A DNA stretch of 64,000 nt from positions 186,498-250,497 of the forward strand of contig VZQC01004717.1 of NCBI GenBank assembly GCA_009823505.1, read 5' to 3'. This DNA comes from Rhizomys pruinosus (taxonomy: Eukaryota > Chordata > Mammalia > Rodentia > Spalacidae). A program made the position numbers and the translations under genes. Every line of letters begins with the position of its first letter. Position 1 is the first letter of the stretch. The notes beneath the pieces are model-generated. The model searched no databases, was not told where the DNA came from, and saw only the letters and a program-made list of their open reading frames with translations. Below, piece by piece: positions 11,757-23,869 of this stretch.

Positions 11757-12010
11757 TTTTTTAAAAAATTGTATATTTTATTGAATTTTTATGGATTTTA
11801 TACAATACATCCCTATCTGCACCCCCCATAGCCCGCCAACAGGATTTCACCCATTCTACCTCGTATGTTAAGGCTTATCAAGCCAAGTTTGTGTACCCAC
11901 ATGTCTCTTGGTATGAGTTTAGCCACCAGAGCTGTTCAGCCTATCTAGCATTATTCCCTTAGAGAAGATCAACTCTCCTCACCCAGAAGTAATCATCTGC
12001 AAATATTTCC
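11757..12010 (-). mobile_element. Possible old L1 3' end
   Basis: 'ttttattgaatttttatgg' followed by a C-rich segment resembles the reverse complement of an L1 3'UTR. Too diverged to be sure. Confidence 0.35.
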
Positions 12011-12149
12011 TTGGCTAATATTGGAGCCTCCTATCCCCATTCCTAGTTCTGTTAGGTTTTTGTGTGATTGAGTTTGCGTGAGTCTTGTGCATGCCGTCAC
12101 CTTCACTGTAAATTCTTATGAGCAAGTTCCATGGAGCCTCGCCCTGTTT

Positions 12150-12475
12150 CTTCATTACTTTTCTGTTGATATGATAAAATACCATGACCAAGGCAACATA
12201 CAGAAGGGAGAGTTTATTCGGCAAGAGAGGCATTGCAGGAGGCAGCTGGAGCAGAAAGCTGAGCACTCCTGTCTTCAAGCAGGCACAGGAAGCAGAAAAA
12301 GACAGAGTGGAAATGGGCCTGGCTATGGACTCTCAAAGCCTACCACAGTTATGTGCTTCCTTCAGCAAGGCCACACCTCCAAAACCTTCCCAGACATCAC
12401 CACCAACTGGGGACAAAGTGTTGAACTACCTGGAGCCTGTAGGAAATATTCGTCAGTCAAACCATCACAATTCTT
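12150..12475 (+). mobile_element. Rodent interspersed repeat (family not named)
   Basis: Starts 'tctgttgatatgataaaata' with 'ccatgaccaaggcaac' and ends near 'aaccatcacaa'. The same family recurs at 23510, 31785, 44990, 47671 and 58860, recognisable by the 'gataaaacac..tgacca' start and, in some, a 'gtcaagttgaca' end. It is a rodent-type non-SINE repeat; I do not assign a family name with confidence. Copy A of the large duplication begins inside this element. Confidence 0.7.
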
Positions 12476-12479
12476 TAAA

Positions 12480-13490
12480 AAGTAAGGTATAAAATGTTCA
12501 GGAACATCCAACACTGTTTCTCAATGTGTCTAAGGCAGATGAACTACTATTCTGAAACTGGTTTATATTATTGTCTTGCAAAAAAATATAAACGTATTGG
12601 TAAATATATACCATAGTAGTCTGTCTCCTTACAAAATATCATGCTCTACAACATACAGATTTTTTGGCATGTAGCATTATGTCTTCTTTTGTGATGTACT
12701 CATGTTGATATTTACAGATACGGGTTACAATATTTAATTGTTAAATGCATTCTCATCATTGAATAAGAAAAGCAGCATTCACCTAATAAGAGATAATTGT
12801 TTTTTCCACATTTGGGGCATTACGAGTAGTACTGTTTTGGATTTCTTGAATCTCATTTCCATAGGTACATTTGACAGACTTTATTCGGGGATCTCACTAG
12901 GAAGTAAAACTGCAGAATCCTAAACTCTGAGCATCTTTGGTGTTATTGGGTTGACAAATTGCTTCCAGAGTGATGATGTCAATTCCTGTTTTTACCATCA
13001 ATTACAAAAATTCGTGTTTCTTCCATCCTCACTAACGTTTGTACAACCAAATATTAATTTTTGCCAAACTGGTATGCAGGTGTCTACTGCTGGTTAGTTT
13101 TCAGCTCCCTTATTATGTGGATTGGCAATTATTATTAGGTGATTCTCCTTATACTTGTTCATTTGCATTGTAAAGTACCTTTCTCATATTTCTTTTGAAT
13201 TTTTATATTTACTTGTAGAATATTTTGTAAACAAAAATATTGTAATCATCACCAATTCAGCCAATGGCTTATGTTTTTTATTTTGCTTGTGGTATAACTC
13301 TTGCTATATGTAAATTACCAGTGAAATTTATTCATGTTTTTGGTTTGGAGTTCTTATGTCTTATTTAGAAAGTTTTTCCCATACCTCAGTGCCAAAAGAA
13401 TCCATACTCCTATATTTTCTTGCACAGTTGATTCTGCTGTAGGGCTTATTTTGGAAATGAAAATTTGTTCCAAGACAGTTGACATAATAA
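12480..13490. other. Non-coding stretch in copy B
   Basis: No recognised element. Confidence 0.5.
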
Positions 13491-13496
13491 AAATAT

Positions 13497-13705
13497 GAGA
13501 GGACAAGTGATGGCTCTATGGTTAAAAGCACAGGCTGCTCTTACAGAGGACCAGGGTTTGGTTCCCAGCATCCACATGGCACAATCATCTGTAACTCCAG
13601 TTCTAGGGGATCTGAGGCTCTCTTATGACCTCTGTTGGCATTGCACAACATGGGTGCACTTACATACATACAGGCAATACACTCATACACATAAAATAAA
13701 AATAA
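13497..13705 (+). mobile_element. B2-like SINE (old), copy B
   Basis: tRNA-like head ('ggttaaaagcacaggctgct'), B box region 'gggtttggttccc', body and A-rich tail. Confidence 0.85.
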
Positions 13706-13732
13706 CAAAAGTAAGTATAAAAAAGAAAAATA

Positions 13733-13820
13733 TGGAGCTGGAGAGACAGCTCAGGGGTTAAGAGCACCAGCTGTTCTTGCAGAGGACCTGGGTTCAATTC
13801 CCAGCACCCACATGGTGTCT
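13733..13820 (+). mobile_element. B2 SINE head fragment, copy B
   Basis: 'gagctggagagacagctcag' to 'cccagcacccacatggtg', without body or tail. Confidence 0.8.
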
Positions 13821-15600
13821 TGCCTTCCAAACACAGACCTTTATGTTTTCCCTCCTTCTTAGAGCTCTTAAAGATATTCCTAACTACCTACATCTCTTCA
13901 GTCAATTACAGACTTGAACAGTGTTTGCCCTGAGGTTTTGAACCTCAGTTTTACATAGATATCTTTAGTTCCCCTCCATCTTTATCTATAGTATGAAAAA
14001 TTTTCAGTTTACATACTTATTTTCCTGTATCTCCTGTTATTTGCATTATATCATTGCTAATTAGAAATCTGTGATCAGTACAAATTTCTTCTAAGGAATC
14101 TATCATCCCTCTGGCTACTTTGATCATTTTTCAATTGTCTTTGCAGTTTTGCATCTTTCATTTTAGGGTTTTATATTTACCAGGCTTTTTATTGATTTTG
14201 CCTGGAATGTGTTGTTTCTCAAGGGGATGAGTTTACCAGGTCAGGGGAATTATCAAGCATTGTCTTTATAAATATTTCTCCTTCCCTTTAGAACTTTTTC
14301 AGGAATTCCCATTAATTGTTGACTGATGTTTCTAATTCTGTCCTTTATATTTTTAGCACTTCCTTTTAATATCTGTGCCTGTTTGTGTCTCCAGACCACA
14401 TGTTCTATATCTGAATGATCCCCTTTGCTTTCTTTTTCAGATGTCATTTAGTTTGCTAGTTCTTCCATTTTGCTTAGTTACTCTGGTGTCTTCACAGGGG
14501 ATTAACTGACTACTTCTTTTTTTCTGCTAGGATAAATCCCTCCAAAGACTCTAGGCTCCAGGAGAGTGGTTTTACTGTTTGCAACACCCTGGTACCAAGA
14601 TTTGTAATGATTTCTTTGCTTACAAGTTCATAAATAATGTTAAGGGCATAATTATGAGCTCTTATTTGTCATGGAGTTCTAAATTACTTGACATATTAGT
14701 AGAAGCAGTAGTATTAGTTGTTTTCACCAAACTTCAAGGGTGCCAGATTCATTTTTTCTTTCAGTTTTTTTCTTTCCTTCCTTCTTTTTTGTTTCTTCAT
14801 TCATTTCTTTCTTTATCCTTTTGTCTCTTAGTAAGATCACACAGATTGTTTTTCTAGCTTTTATGTTCACTAATGGTTTGTTCTTAGGTTTATCTATATC
14901 CCTTAGTTAGGATTCCCCATCTTGTGTTATGGTCGTATCTCCTGTCCTTGCATTGTTATTAGATGATAACCTCTACATAATTAAGGTAGCAAGCTCTCCC
15001 CGCATAGTCACATACCAGCTCACACTCTTAGCAGTTTAGTGGAACTCACATATGAACTTACAGCATTTGGAAATTCCATTTTATCTGTTGAAAACTCCGA
15101 CATGAGTATAAGTAAAGGTAGCATTTCCAGCACACATGAACTTTTTAATTCATGAATGATCTTACAACTTTAGTCTATTTTCTTCTTAGATCCAGTGTTT
15201 TCAATGACTCTTCACTCCACTTTGATTTTCCATCCATATCATGTGAATGCATCTACCCATGTTAGGATTACAAATGATTGTCATATTGCCAGGTCCAAAG
15301 GACATGGCTTTGTCACTTTACTCACATTTTAAGCATTCTTAACAATCTAGCTACCTTTTCACTCTCAGTGTGTCCTGCTCTTCTAGCTTTGTGGTTTATA
15401 TCAGTTCTTCCTCTGTGCCTTCTGTGTATCACCTCTCCTCTGCCCAGCTCAGTAGTGAGCACTCTTTTTTTACTTTTTCTTTATTTTTTAAGACTTAAAT
15501 ATATGAGCATTGGATTGACAACATTCCCACTCTTCCCTCTTCCCCTCCACTCTTCCCATGCCTCCCTCCCTCACTCTCAATTTCGTGATCTCTTAGCTTG
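13821..15600. other. Non-coding stretch in copy B
   Basis: Pyrimidine-rich around 14755-14820. No element or exon recognised. Confidence 0.5.
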
Positions 15601-15603
15601 CAT

Positions 15604-15647
15604 ACACACATAAATACACAAACACACACACACACACACACACACAT

Positions 15648-15676
<29 letters not shown>
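15604..15676. repeat. (CA)n microsatellite, copy B
   Basis: About 28 CA units in 15621-15676 with one TG interruption. Confidence 0.95.
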
Positions 15677-15678
<2 letters not shown>

Positions 15679-16082
15679 TCTACTGAGTTCATATAGTAAT
15701 GCTCCAGTGTTTGTGTTTGGGGCTGACCACCTGAGATTGGAAAACTAATTCCCTATAGCTCTCCATCTAAAGATGGGATCTTGTAAAATTTTCTCCATCC
15801 ATAATGGCATGTCAACTGGTTTTGTCATGATATAGGTTTGCTTAGACAGCCATATTGTTGAGATTTCATGAGGACAGCTTCTCTGTCATATCTAGAATAC
15901 TCTAGCAGCAGGGCATCCTGATCCTCTGACTTTTATAATCTTTCCTCCTCATCTTCCACCATGCTTTATCGTCATGCATTTTCATTCTCAGATGAAAATC
16001 CATGCACTGTGAGATCAATCATCTCATTCATTCCCATTGCTTTACAACCACCTCATATGTGAAACAGGGGCAAAAAATCCTT

Positions 16083-16731
16083 CAAAGAAGGAAGGACAGC
16101 ATCTTCAGCAAATGATGCTGGCAAAACTGGATCACCATTTGTAGAAGAACAAAATTAAACCCCTACTTCTCACCTTGTACAAAAATCAACTCCAAATGGA
16201 TCAAAAATCTCAAGGTGAAACCCGGAACCCTGAGGGTAATAGAAGAAAAAGTTGGCAACAACCTACAAGACATAGGTATAGGAAAAGACTTTCTAAATCA
16301 GACAGCAGCTGCACAGGAAATAAGGTCAACAGTCGACAAATGGGATCTCATCAAACTCAGAAACTTCTGTACAGTGAAAGAAACAATCAAGGAAGTGAAG
16401 AGAAAACCCACAGAGTGGGAGGAAATCTTCACCAGTGATTCATCTGACAGAGCATTAACATCAAGAATATACAAACTACTCAAAAAACAAAGAAGAAAAC
16501 AAATGACCTACTCAAAAGATGGAGTAAAGAGCTGAACAGAGACTTCGCCAGTGAGGAATTAAATAAAGATGGCTGAGAAACATCTTAAAAATTGTTCAAC
16601 ATCATTAATAATTAAGGAAATGCAAACTAAAACCACTCTCGGATATCATCTCACTCTAATAAGACTGGCTAAAATCAAGAAAACAAAAGACACCAAATGC
16701 TGGAGAGGTTGTGAGGAAAAGGGAATAGTCT
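16083..16731 (+). mobile_element. L1 ORF2 fragment, copy B
   Basis: Plus-strand piece of L1 ORF2 C-terminal sequence, from 'agcatcttcagcaaatgatg' to 'aaatgctggagaggttgtg'. Reading frame is broken, but longer stretches stay open than in copy A. Both ends are truncated and there is no poly(A). Confidence 0.88.
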
Positions 16732-17149
16732 AAATTGAACTGAGAAACAATGTCTGGAATACACAAAACATCAATAAAAGCATTATAAAAACAAAATAAT
16801 AATTTTGACACATGTCAATTATGTATAGTTTTCTTTGTTTCCTTCAGTTTTGCTTTCCCATTTAACTCTTGCTTTCATGAAGAAAGAAACCACATTGTTT
16901 TGTTAATTTAATAGTTATCACAATGACTTAGTTGTTTCAATAAATATTCATGAAAAGATAAAGACATGTACTAAAAATGAGAGGACAAAAGATATTTGCA
17001 CTGGTCATGCAGAAACTTAGAGAACAGGAGAATGCCCTGACATAGTTATGCCTTAAATTTTGTGAATGTCCTTCATGAATGAAGGAGAATGGTTTCAGTT
17101 CTCTTAGTACAACAGGTACTTTCCCTGTGTTATTTTTATTTATTTTATT

Positions 17150-17286
17150 ATTTGGACTTTTTGATACAGGGTCCCCCTGTAGCCCCAGCTGTCCTGGAAC
17201 TCACTCTGTAGACCAGGCCGGCCTTGATTCACCTGCCTCTGCCTCCCGAGTGTTAGGATTAAAGGCGTGCGCCACCACACCCGGCC
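17150..17286 (-). mobile_element. B1 SINE with TSD, copy B
   Basis: Reverse-complement B1 flanked by imperfect repeats of 'ccctgtgttatttt' (17122 and 17286 regions). Lacks about 10 bases that copy A has near the 'gccttga' segment. Confidence 0.88.
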
Positions 17287-17758
17287 CCCTGTGTTATTTT
17301 AATTTAGTCCTCACACAATTGTTCATGATAGATGTTACTTTAATTTGTAGGCATTCATAATTTGAACAAGGTATGTAAAGACAACAGCAAGAAGGTCCAG
17401 GCTTGAATCTAGTTTTCCTGAAAAGTACTCTTCCCACAAAGCACCACTTTCTTCTAAAAAAAAAAAAAAAAATCAATTAAAGTAGTGTTCATGATAGCTG
17501 GAAATTGGAAACACATGACATATTTTCTGATCATCTCCTCAGGCACCTACAATTTCTAGCAATGTTTACTAGCAGAACATAAGGTAGAGCACAGAGCAAG
17601 CCATGAAAGGAAACATTTTTATGATATAATAATTTATAATATAATTTTAAATAGTTCAGTATTTCTTGACCAAATATCCTATTTATTACTAATTTGCATG
17701 TTTTCTAGTTTTTAATATTGTTCATTTTATAGATACATAGATTATTGAAATAATCAAA

Positions 17759-17785
17759 GAGCTCCTTTTTCTTACAAAGGAGCTC
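17759..17785. other. 10-bp stem hairpin, copy B
   Basis: GAGCTCCTTT / AAAGGAGCTC with a 7-base loop, preceded by a smaller inverted repeat. No known function recognised. Confidence 0.6.
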
Positions 17786-18772
17786 AGAAGTTTCAAAATT
17801 GTGTGAAGCAAAGCCTTTGAGCTTGAGCTGAAATGGGACAGGAAGAAAGAGCTCAAGTCCAGCTTGTAATTAAAAAAAAATTAACGTAGAGACCACACAT
17901 TGAGCTTAGGGAGGAGATTTTATTTTAAGCAAAATGGGTAACTTACTTTAACATATGTGACCCGTATTCATTATTTCTCTTTAATACGTGGGGTGGAGGC
18001 AACCAAAAATTTTCATTCGAAATTAATGGCTGGAATGATTGCACACCCTTGCAAATCACTGCCTTCTCATTCATAAGCTTATCCTCCGGATTCTGAATTA
18101 GCAAAACTTCCTGTTTCTGACATTTTACTCCTTATACATTTTGGAGGAGTTGAATCTTTCGGTGTCTTAGACTGGTCACATATAGGGACATTGTGAAGGA
18201 AGCCAGTCTGCCCTGTCCCAACACACATAGCTCCCAACTCCGACAGTTGTAGGCTCCCATGCTCAGGGTCTCCAGCAGTTTCTGTCTGCCTCTGACAGTT
18301 CTTGTTTACATCTATTGTCCCGGTAAGAAATAGCATTAAATACAAACCCTTTTTAGGCTCAAAATTTTCCTAGTTAACTAGGACATCATTTTGTTTGGAA
18401 ACCCTTATCTACCATTTTAGACCTTCTAACATAGTACCTCGTAAGAAAAAATAAGTTTTTTTTCTGAGAAAGAAGCTGCCAGATAATCCCAGAAGCAAAG
18501 ATGATACTTCTTATTCTTGAATAGATGAATAAACTCTGGTGAATAAATATGGGGGGTAAAGGGGTCCACGCTCCTGGAGGACAAGTAGACTCCTTATAGC
18601 TTGTCCAGGACAAACCCCTTTGCTGTTCAGTAGCCAGAACTGATGATCAAGAACACAGAGAGAGTTTGTATAAATGCCAAAAGTTCTTCTACGGAAAAGA
18701 GATTAATATTCTGACCTTGTTCAGTTTTTATGTTCAATAGTATTATACTCCTCTCAGGTGTTAAAATGTTTT

Positions 18773-18975
18773 TAGGGGGCTGGAAAGATGGTTCTAGTCA
18801 AGTGCACTGGCTTCTCTTGCAAAGGAAGCAGGTTCGTTTCCCTGCACCTACATGGTAACTAACAATTAGTTACAGATAACTCCAATTCTGGGGTCCTGGT
18901 ACCTTCTTTTGACTCCTTGGACAACACAGGTGCACTTACATACATGCAAGCAAAACACTCATTCGCATAACAATT
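18773..18975 (+). mobile_element. B2 SINE (old), copy B
   Basis: 'gggctggaaagatggttcta' head, 'ctccaattctggggtcc' body, A-rich tail. Confidence 0.8.
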
Positions 18976-19189
18976 GTTTGAATTTAAGAAATATATTTAG
19001 TTGAGTTTTGATATCAGGAAAGAAGCAAAGGACCTCAGAGAGGTTAGGGAAGGAGAGGGGAGAAAGACAGATCCCATGTATGGGCAGGAGTCTTGACACA
19101 AAATCTAGAATCAAGTGAAAACCTTGAAGTTCATGAGGGAGGAAAGAGTTGCCAAGTCATCATATAATGTTGACACTTAAAAATAATCA

Positions 19190-19425
19190 CTGAGTACTGG
19201 AGAGATGGCTCATCGGTTAAGAGCACCGACTGCTCTTGCAGAGGACCAGGCTTTGATTCCCAGCACCCACATGTCGGCTAACTCCATAACTCCATAACTC
19301 CAGTTCCAGGGGATCCAGCACCCTCATCTAATCTCCTCAGGCATTGCACAAAACAAGTACACCTACTTACATTCAGGTAATATGCACTCATACACGTAAA
19401 ATAAAAATAAAGAAAACATTTTTTG
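19190..19425 (+). mobile_element. B2 SINE, copy B
   Basis: 'tggagagatggctcatcggt' head, 'ttccaggggatcc' body, ends in an A-rich tail. Confidence 0.88.
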
Positions 19426-19483
19426 AAAAATGATCACTGAGAACATAAAATGCAGACTGAAGTCTCTAACATGGAAACCTGCT

Positions 19484-19731
19484 GGGCTAGAGAGATAGCC
19501 TAGCAGTTAAGAGCACCGACTGCTCTTGCAGAGGACCTGGGTTCGATCCCCAGCACCCACATGGCAGCTAAGAACCGTCTGTAATGCCAATTCCAGGAGA
19601 ACTCTAGTTCCAGGGGAATCCGAGACCCTCTTCTGACCTCCGCGGCATTGTACAACATGGGTGCATGAGCCTACATGCAGACAGTACACTCATACACATA
19701 CAAAAATAAATAAATAAAATTAAAAAAAAAA
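19484..19731 (+). mobile_element. B2 SINE, internal-duplication subfamily
   Basis: Head with B box 'gggttcgatcccc'. The body holds the tandem pair 'ccaattccaggagaactc' + 'tagttccaggggaatcc', which defines a subgroup with 20677, 32705, 35529 and 54833. Confidence 0.9.
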
Positions 19732-19857
19732 GATTAAATGAGGCAGCATGGGCTTTCAGCAGCCTAAAATCAAGAGCAGACTAGAAGGGAAGCCCACTAG
19801 TGAATTGATAATAAACTCTGCTTCTCTCCTGACCTAGTATTTGGAAGTGAATGCCTA

Positions 19858-20570
19858 AGTTCCTTGGCTAATTCAGAGTCAAGCAAAATCGCAAGAGACA
19901 GAAAGTGACCTTCCTGCTAACATGAGCAGAAGAAGATTTCATGATTAATTGAGAAAACAGAAAGGAAGTGACTACATTGCTCCAAGGCCAACTCCAAGCC
20001 ATTACTACTAACATGAAATAGTCAAGGTATGTTCAAATGTTTGCCAGTCATATGCAAACAAAAGAAGACACCTTTCCTCCACTGTATCTGGAGCAGAGAG
20101 GCTGCTGATCTTACTAGCCCCCTTCACGTTCAGCTCTCCGCATTGGCATCCTATGGACAATCTGACTTAGATGCAGCCATATGGAGAGAGAAAGCCAGTT
20201 ATGGAGACATTTGCAACTCTGACAAGAAATCTGCTTCATGGAAGAAGATAAGCAAGGAAGGGCTAATTAGTGTAACACTGGCTTCTTAATTAAAATCTCT
20301 CTTTAAATTCAATCTATCCTGTGGAATGACATTTAATATCACTGCATTACAGCTATGAATGCATTCACCCAAATGTTTTCAGCTTTGATTAAGATAAGCA
20401 CTGCCCACAGAGAAACAACCTTCCCAAGTTAAGTCATCTAGCAAAGGAGCTTTGTCAGGTCTTTTTAATTGTGGAGTTAAGACCTCACCTGGCAAAAGGT
20501 ACAGAAGCACATACTTTTCAATAGTAAACCAATGAAAACCGGATGTCTACTGCTGCAGCCACAAATTTCA
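19858..20570. other. Unique non-coding stretch
   Basis: No repeat recognised. An 86-codon open frame at 20029-20289 has no recognisable domain or splice context, so it is not called. Confidence 0.5.
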
Positions 20571-20571
20571 A

Positions 20572-20596
<25 letters not shown>
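20572..20596. repeat. (TA)n microsatellite
   Basis: Twelve uninterrupted AT units followed by an AT-rich stretch. Confidence 0.95.
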
Positions 20597-20602
<6 letters not shown>

Positions 20603-20676
20603 ATTAATTTACACATATATGTATGTGTGCAAAATCCTTGCATATTTATGTATATTTGGTAAAAAATAGATGTCTC

Positions 20677-20926
20677 GGGGCTGGAGAGATGGCCTAGCAG
20701 TTAAGAGCGCCGACCACTCTTACAGAGGACCCGGGTTCGATCCCCAGCACCCACATGGCGGCCGAGAACCGTCTGAAACTCCAATTCCAGGAGAACTCCA
20801 GTTCCAGGGGAATCCGACACCCTCTTCTGACCTCCGCGGCATCGCACGACACGGGTGCACAAACTTGCATGCAGACAGTACATTCATACACATACAGAAA
20901 TAAATAAAATTAATAAAAAATGTTTA
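20677..20926 (+). mobile_element. B2 SINE, internal-duplication subfamily, with TSD
   Basis: Complete B2. A box region 'tggcctagcagttaagagc', B box 'gggttcgatcccc', and the paired body segments 'ccaattccaggagaact' and 'ccagttccaggggaatcc'. Flanked by 'aaaaatagatgtctc' on the left and a similar copy on the right (about 20926-20942). Confidence 0.95.
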
Positions 20927-20944
20927 AAAATATATATGTCTCTC

Positions 20945-22200
20945 CTTTTAGAGACCTAGAAGAGAATAAGAAAGGAATCTTTACTGTAACCTTGCTGTTT
21001 GAATGGGTAGGTGTATGATAAAGCTTCCCGTGGCAGCCTTCTGAAACTGTGACAGCCAAGCTCTCTTTGCATTCACTAAAGACACTGTTGACCATGAAAA
21101 GCAAGCAAATGAAAGAAAATGGTAACAAAATCTGAGGGAAAAAAAGACTTCCTTTTTCTGGAGTTAGTCACTCTTGACAAATCTTCGTCTCTACACCTCT
21201 ACTCCACTGTGCTTCCAGCTTTATTTGCAGACTAGCACTGTATTCTGAATCTCCTACATCCCCTCAAAGCTCATAACATAAGTTCCTGGTCTTAGCATGG
21301 GGTACTATTATGGGGGTGGTGGAGCATTTAGGGCCTGGGTCATGGCGAGGGGACATTGAGTTACTGATAGTGGAGCCAGAACTGGACTCTTCCATGATCA
21401 TCTGGCTAGTCTTCAGTTTCAGGTGATAGGAACCTAAGTCCAAATGGCTTATGCTGACAGGACATATACTGGTTCATATAGTTGATAACTCTTACCAATA
21501 GGATTTGCCTCGGGATGGCTGCATTCAAGAGCTCAAAGGCAACCATTGGGTCTTGATCTCTTGGCTTAGTTCTCTTTTCCTGTGTCCAGGAATTCTCAGA
21601 CAATTTCTACTTTTTAATTTTAAGATGACTTCTGAATAATTGTTCCCATGTTAGAAACTAGGGGAAGCCTTTTTTTCTATTATTCTTCTTATATTGGATA
21701 AGGCTCATGTTGGTCCTTGAAGGATTTGTTTCAGCCAGAGATGAGCAAGTCAACAGTATGGCAGAGAAATCCCCTTTCCAGCGGTATCAGATTATCCATC
21801 AGCAACGTAGTGTTATTTTCCCTCTATGATGCTCTCCCACAATGGCAGGTCTAGAATCTTGGAAGCTATACTGTCTGTATGGCTCCAGATTCTACCAATG
21901 GGAGAACCGAGCTGATACTTGGAAGCCAGAGGAAAGGCTGAAGCAACTGATGCTTCCAAGACAATAGCCAGAAGGTGTGTGGACTATGACAGAGGTAGAT
22001 ACAAGATTGGAAACATGCTGCCACATATCTTCCTGCAAATTGTTCAGCTTTGGGAGCTAGAAGCAGAAGAGACCATTGCTTCATGTTCTGGTCTTACAGC
22101 ACTTTCTGATACCCTGCCCATCAAGAACAATGTCCCTGACACTCTCTCCCTTATCTTTCCAATGTTGTGTGAGCCTCTAATATATGTATTAAATTAAATT
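20945..22200. other. Unique non-coding stretch
   Basis: No repeat, exon or RNA gene recognised. Confidence 0.5.
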
Positions 22201-22201
22201 T

Positions 22202-22425
22202 ATTCAGGCCACAGAGATGACTCAAGGAATAAGAGCACTGGCCGCTCTTGCAGAGGACCCAGGTTCAATTCCCAGCATCCACATGGTGGCTAACAATCAT
22301 CTGTAACTCCAGTTCCAGAGGAATCCAACACCCTTTTCTTCTGACCTCTGTGAGCATTGCACAACACAGATGCACTTAAACACATTCAGGCAGTACACTC
22401 GTGCATATAAAATAAAAATAGTACA
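22202..22425 (+). mobile_element. B2 SINE
   Basis: 'cacagagatgactcaaggaa' head, 'ggttcaattcccagcatcc' B box region, and a single (unduplicated) 'ctccagttccagaggaatcc' body. Older than the subfamily with the internal duplication. Confidence 0.9.
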
Positions 22426-22429
22426 CCAA

Positions 22430-23260
22430 ATATTTAAATCGAATGTATACCTTCCCGTTTGCATGAACCTGTACAGGCACACTGGGGCAGGCGAGTTAAG
22501 ACTGCAGCGTTGGTGCATTCACTGATCAAAGTCTTGCCTGTATAACAGAGAGGATAAATGGTGAAGAGGCAGAAAAAAATATATTCATTCTGCCCTAACT
22601 TCAATATCATCTTATCTTAGTTAATTTTATACCTCATAGGATTTGGTCATTCAAAACACAAGTCACATGGATTAAAAACTACAGTAAATTCCATTTTATC
22701 AAACCAAAAAGAAAAAGCTCAGCCTTTTTCTTTTTCACCTTCCTGGCCTGGTGCACACAGACTATGCTTACTCTCCAGCCCTATCTTTCAGCATCTCCTG
22801 TGTGCCCTACTGAACAAATAAAAGAAACCTGATTATATTCTAGCAACAGAGCATAAGCTTTCCTGCCTCCCTGTCTTCTCTCTGTCACTGCTCCAACTTA
22901 CAGTCTCTGAATCAAGACTTCATAAATACAGTATCCTCTTTTCAACTGTCCCTCAAGCCTCATGCCCCCCCCCCAAGTGCCCCATCTCATCTCTTCTTCC
23001 TCATCCTCACCTATCATGGGTCAGACAAGGTGCTAGCTGAGGGGTGTATTAATTCAGGCATTCCTCATAAAACTCCCAGTGATAGAGTAATTGTGGTATT
23101 CAACGTCCATATGAGAAAACCGACAGCTTTACTGTAGGGTCCCATAGCGACTGGCAAAAATACCACTGAAACACAGATTCAGGTCTCCTAGACAAACAAA
23201 TTTCCACATTCTGTGAAATATGTTATAATAGTTATATTCTATCTGTAATCCATGAGGATG
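22430..23260. other. Unique non-coding stretch
   Basis: Contains C-rich bits (22970s) only. Nothing recognised. Confidence 0.5.
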
Positions 23261-23263
23261 AGA

Positions 23264-23330
23264 ACGAGGAGGAGGAGGAGGAGGAGGAGGAGGAGGAGGA
23301 GGAGGAGGACGAGGAGGAGGAGGAGGAGGA
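23264..23330. repeat. (GGA)n microsatellite
   Basis: About 21 GAG/GGA units with two GAC interruptions. Confidence 0.95.
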
Positions 23331-23509
23331 CTTTCCCAGGTTTTCTCCTGTAAAGGGACTTATACAATGACCTCCAGGTTGCAAAGCTGGGGACCTGTCA
23401 TCCATATCTTCCTGTCACTAATTTCCTGACTTGTGTTTTCAGGCTGATTTACATCTCTTAAGTCATTTGTTTCCTTCTTTACCTTGGTCTTTTTCTCTTC
23501 ACATCTGTG

Positions 23510-23860
23510 TTCATTATGTTTTTATCACTATGACAAAATTCCTGAGAAAAGCAACTTAAGGGAGAGAAGATTGATTTGGGCTTTTCATTTCAGAGGTTCC
23601 ATATATCTGTGATTAATAATGCATTATTCGCTACAGATTTTAGATTCACCCACACTGAACTCACAGCCACAGGTTCAGAGTTCGTGCCTGAATACAGCTC
23701 ATCTAACACACGTATCTCCTAGGGTGTGACACAGCTCAGCTTTTTGCACCTAGAAACCCCAGGCAGTACTTCCATAACATACTCAGGAGACATTTTACAC
23801 AGGGAAGTTATCAACACGACACCCACACACATGTGAAAAACACGGCAGTAAATACACCAG
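23510..23860 (+). mobile_element. Rodent interspersed repeat, degraded
   Basis: 'ttatcactatgacaaaattc', 'ctgagaaaagcaacttaa', then an 'agattgatttgggct' stretch, like the 12150 family. The end is not clear. Confidence 0.5.
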
Positions 23861-23869
23861 GAAAAGTGC

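Larger units (their letters stand above)
12405..19857 (+). repeat. Large direct duplication, copy B (cleaner)
   Basis: Partner of 162-7892. Its SINEs and L1 fragment are closer to family consensus and its simple repeats look natural, so this copy is likely the true locus. Flanking sequence continues smoothly on both sides. Confidence 0.9.

Noticed and set aside
12738..12923. A 61-codon frame identical at 475-660.
   Set aside because: Identity reflects the duplicated block; no domain, splice or start support.
19507..20891. Similar short peptides repeated in many places (e.g. 'CTRVVRCRGGQKRVSDSPGT').
   Set aside because: They are antisense translations of B2 SINEs, not a gene family.
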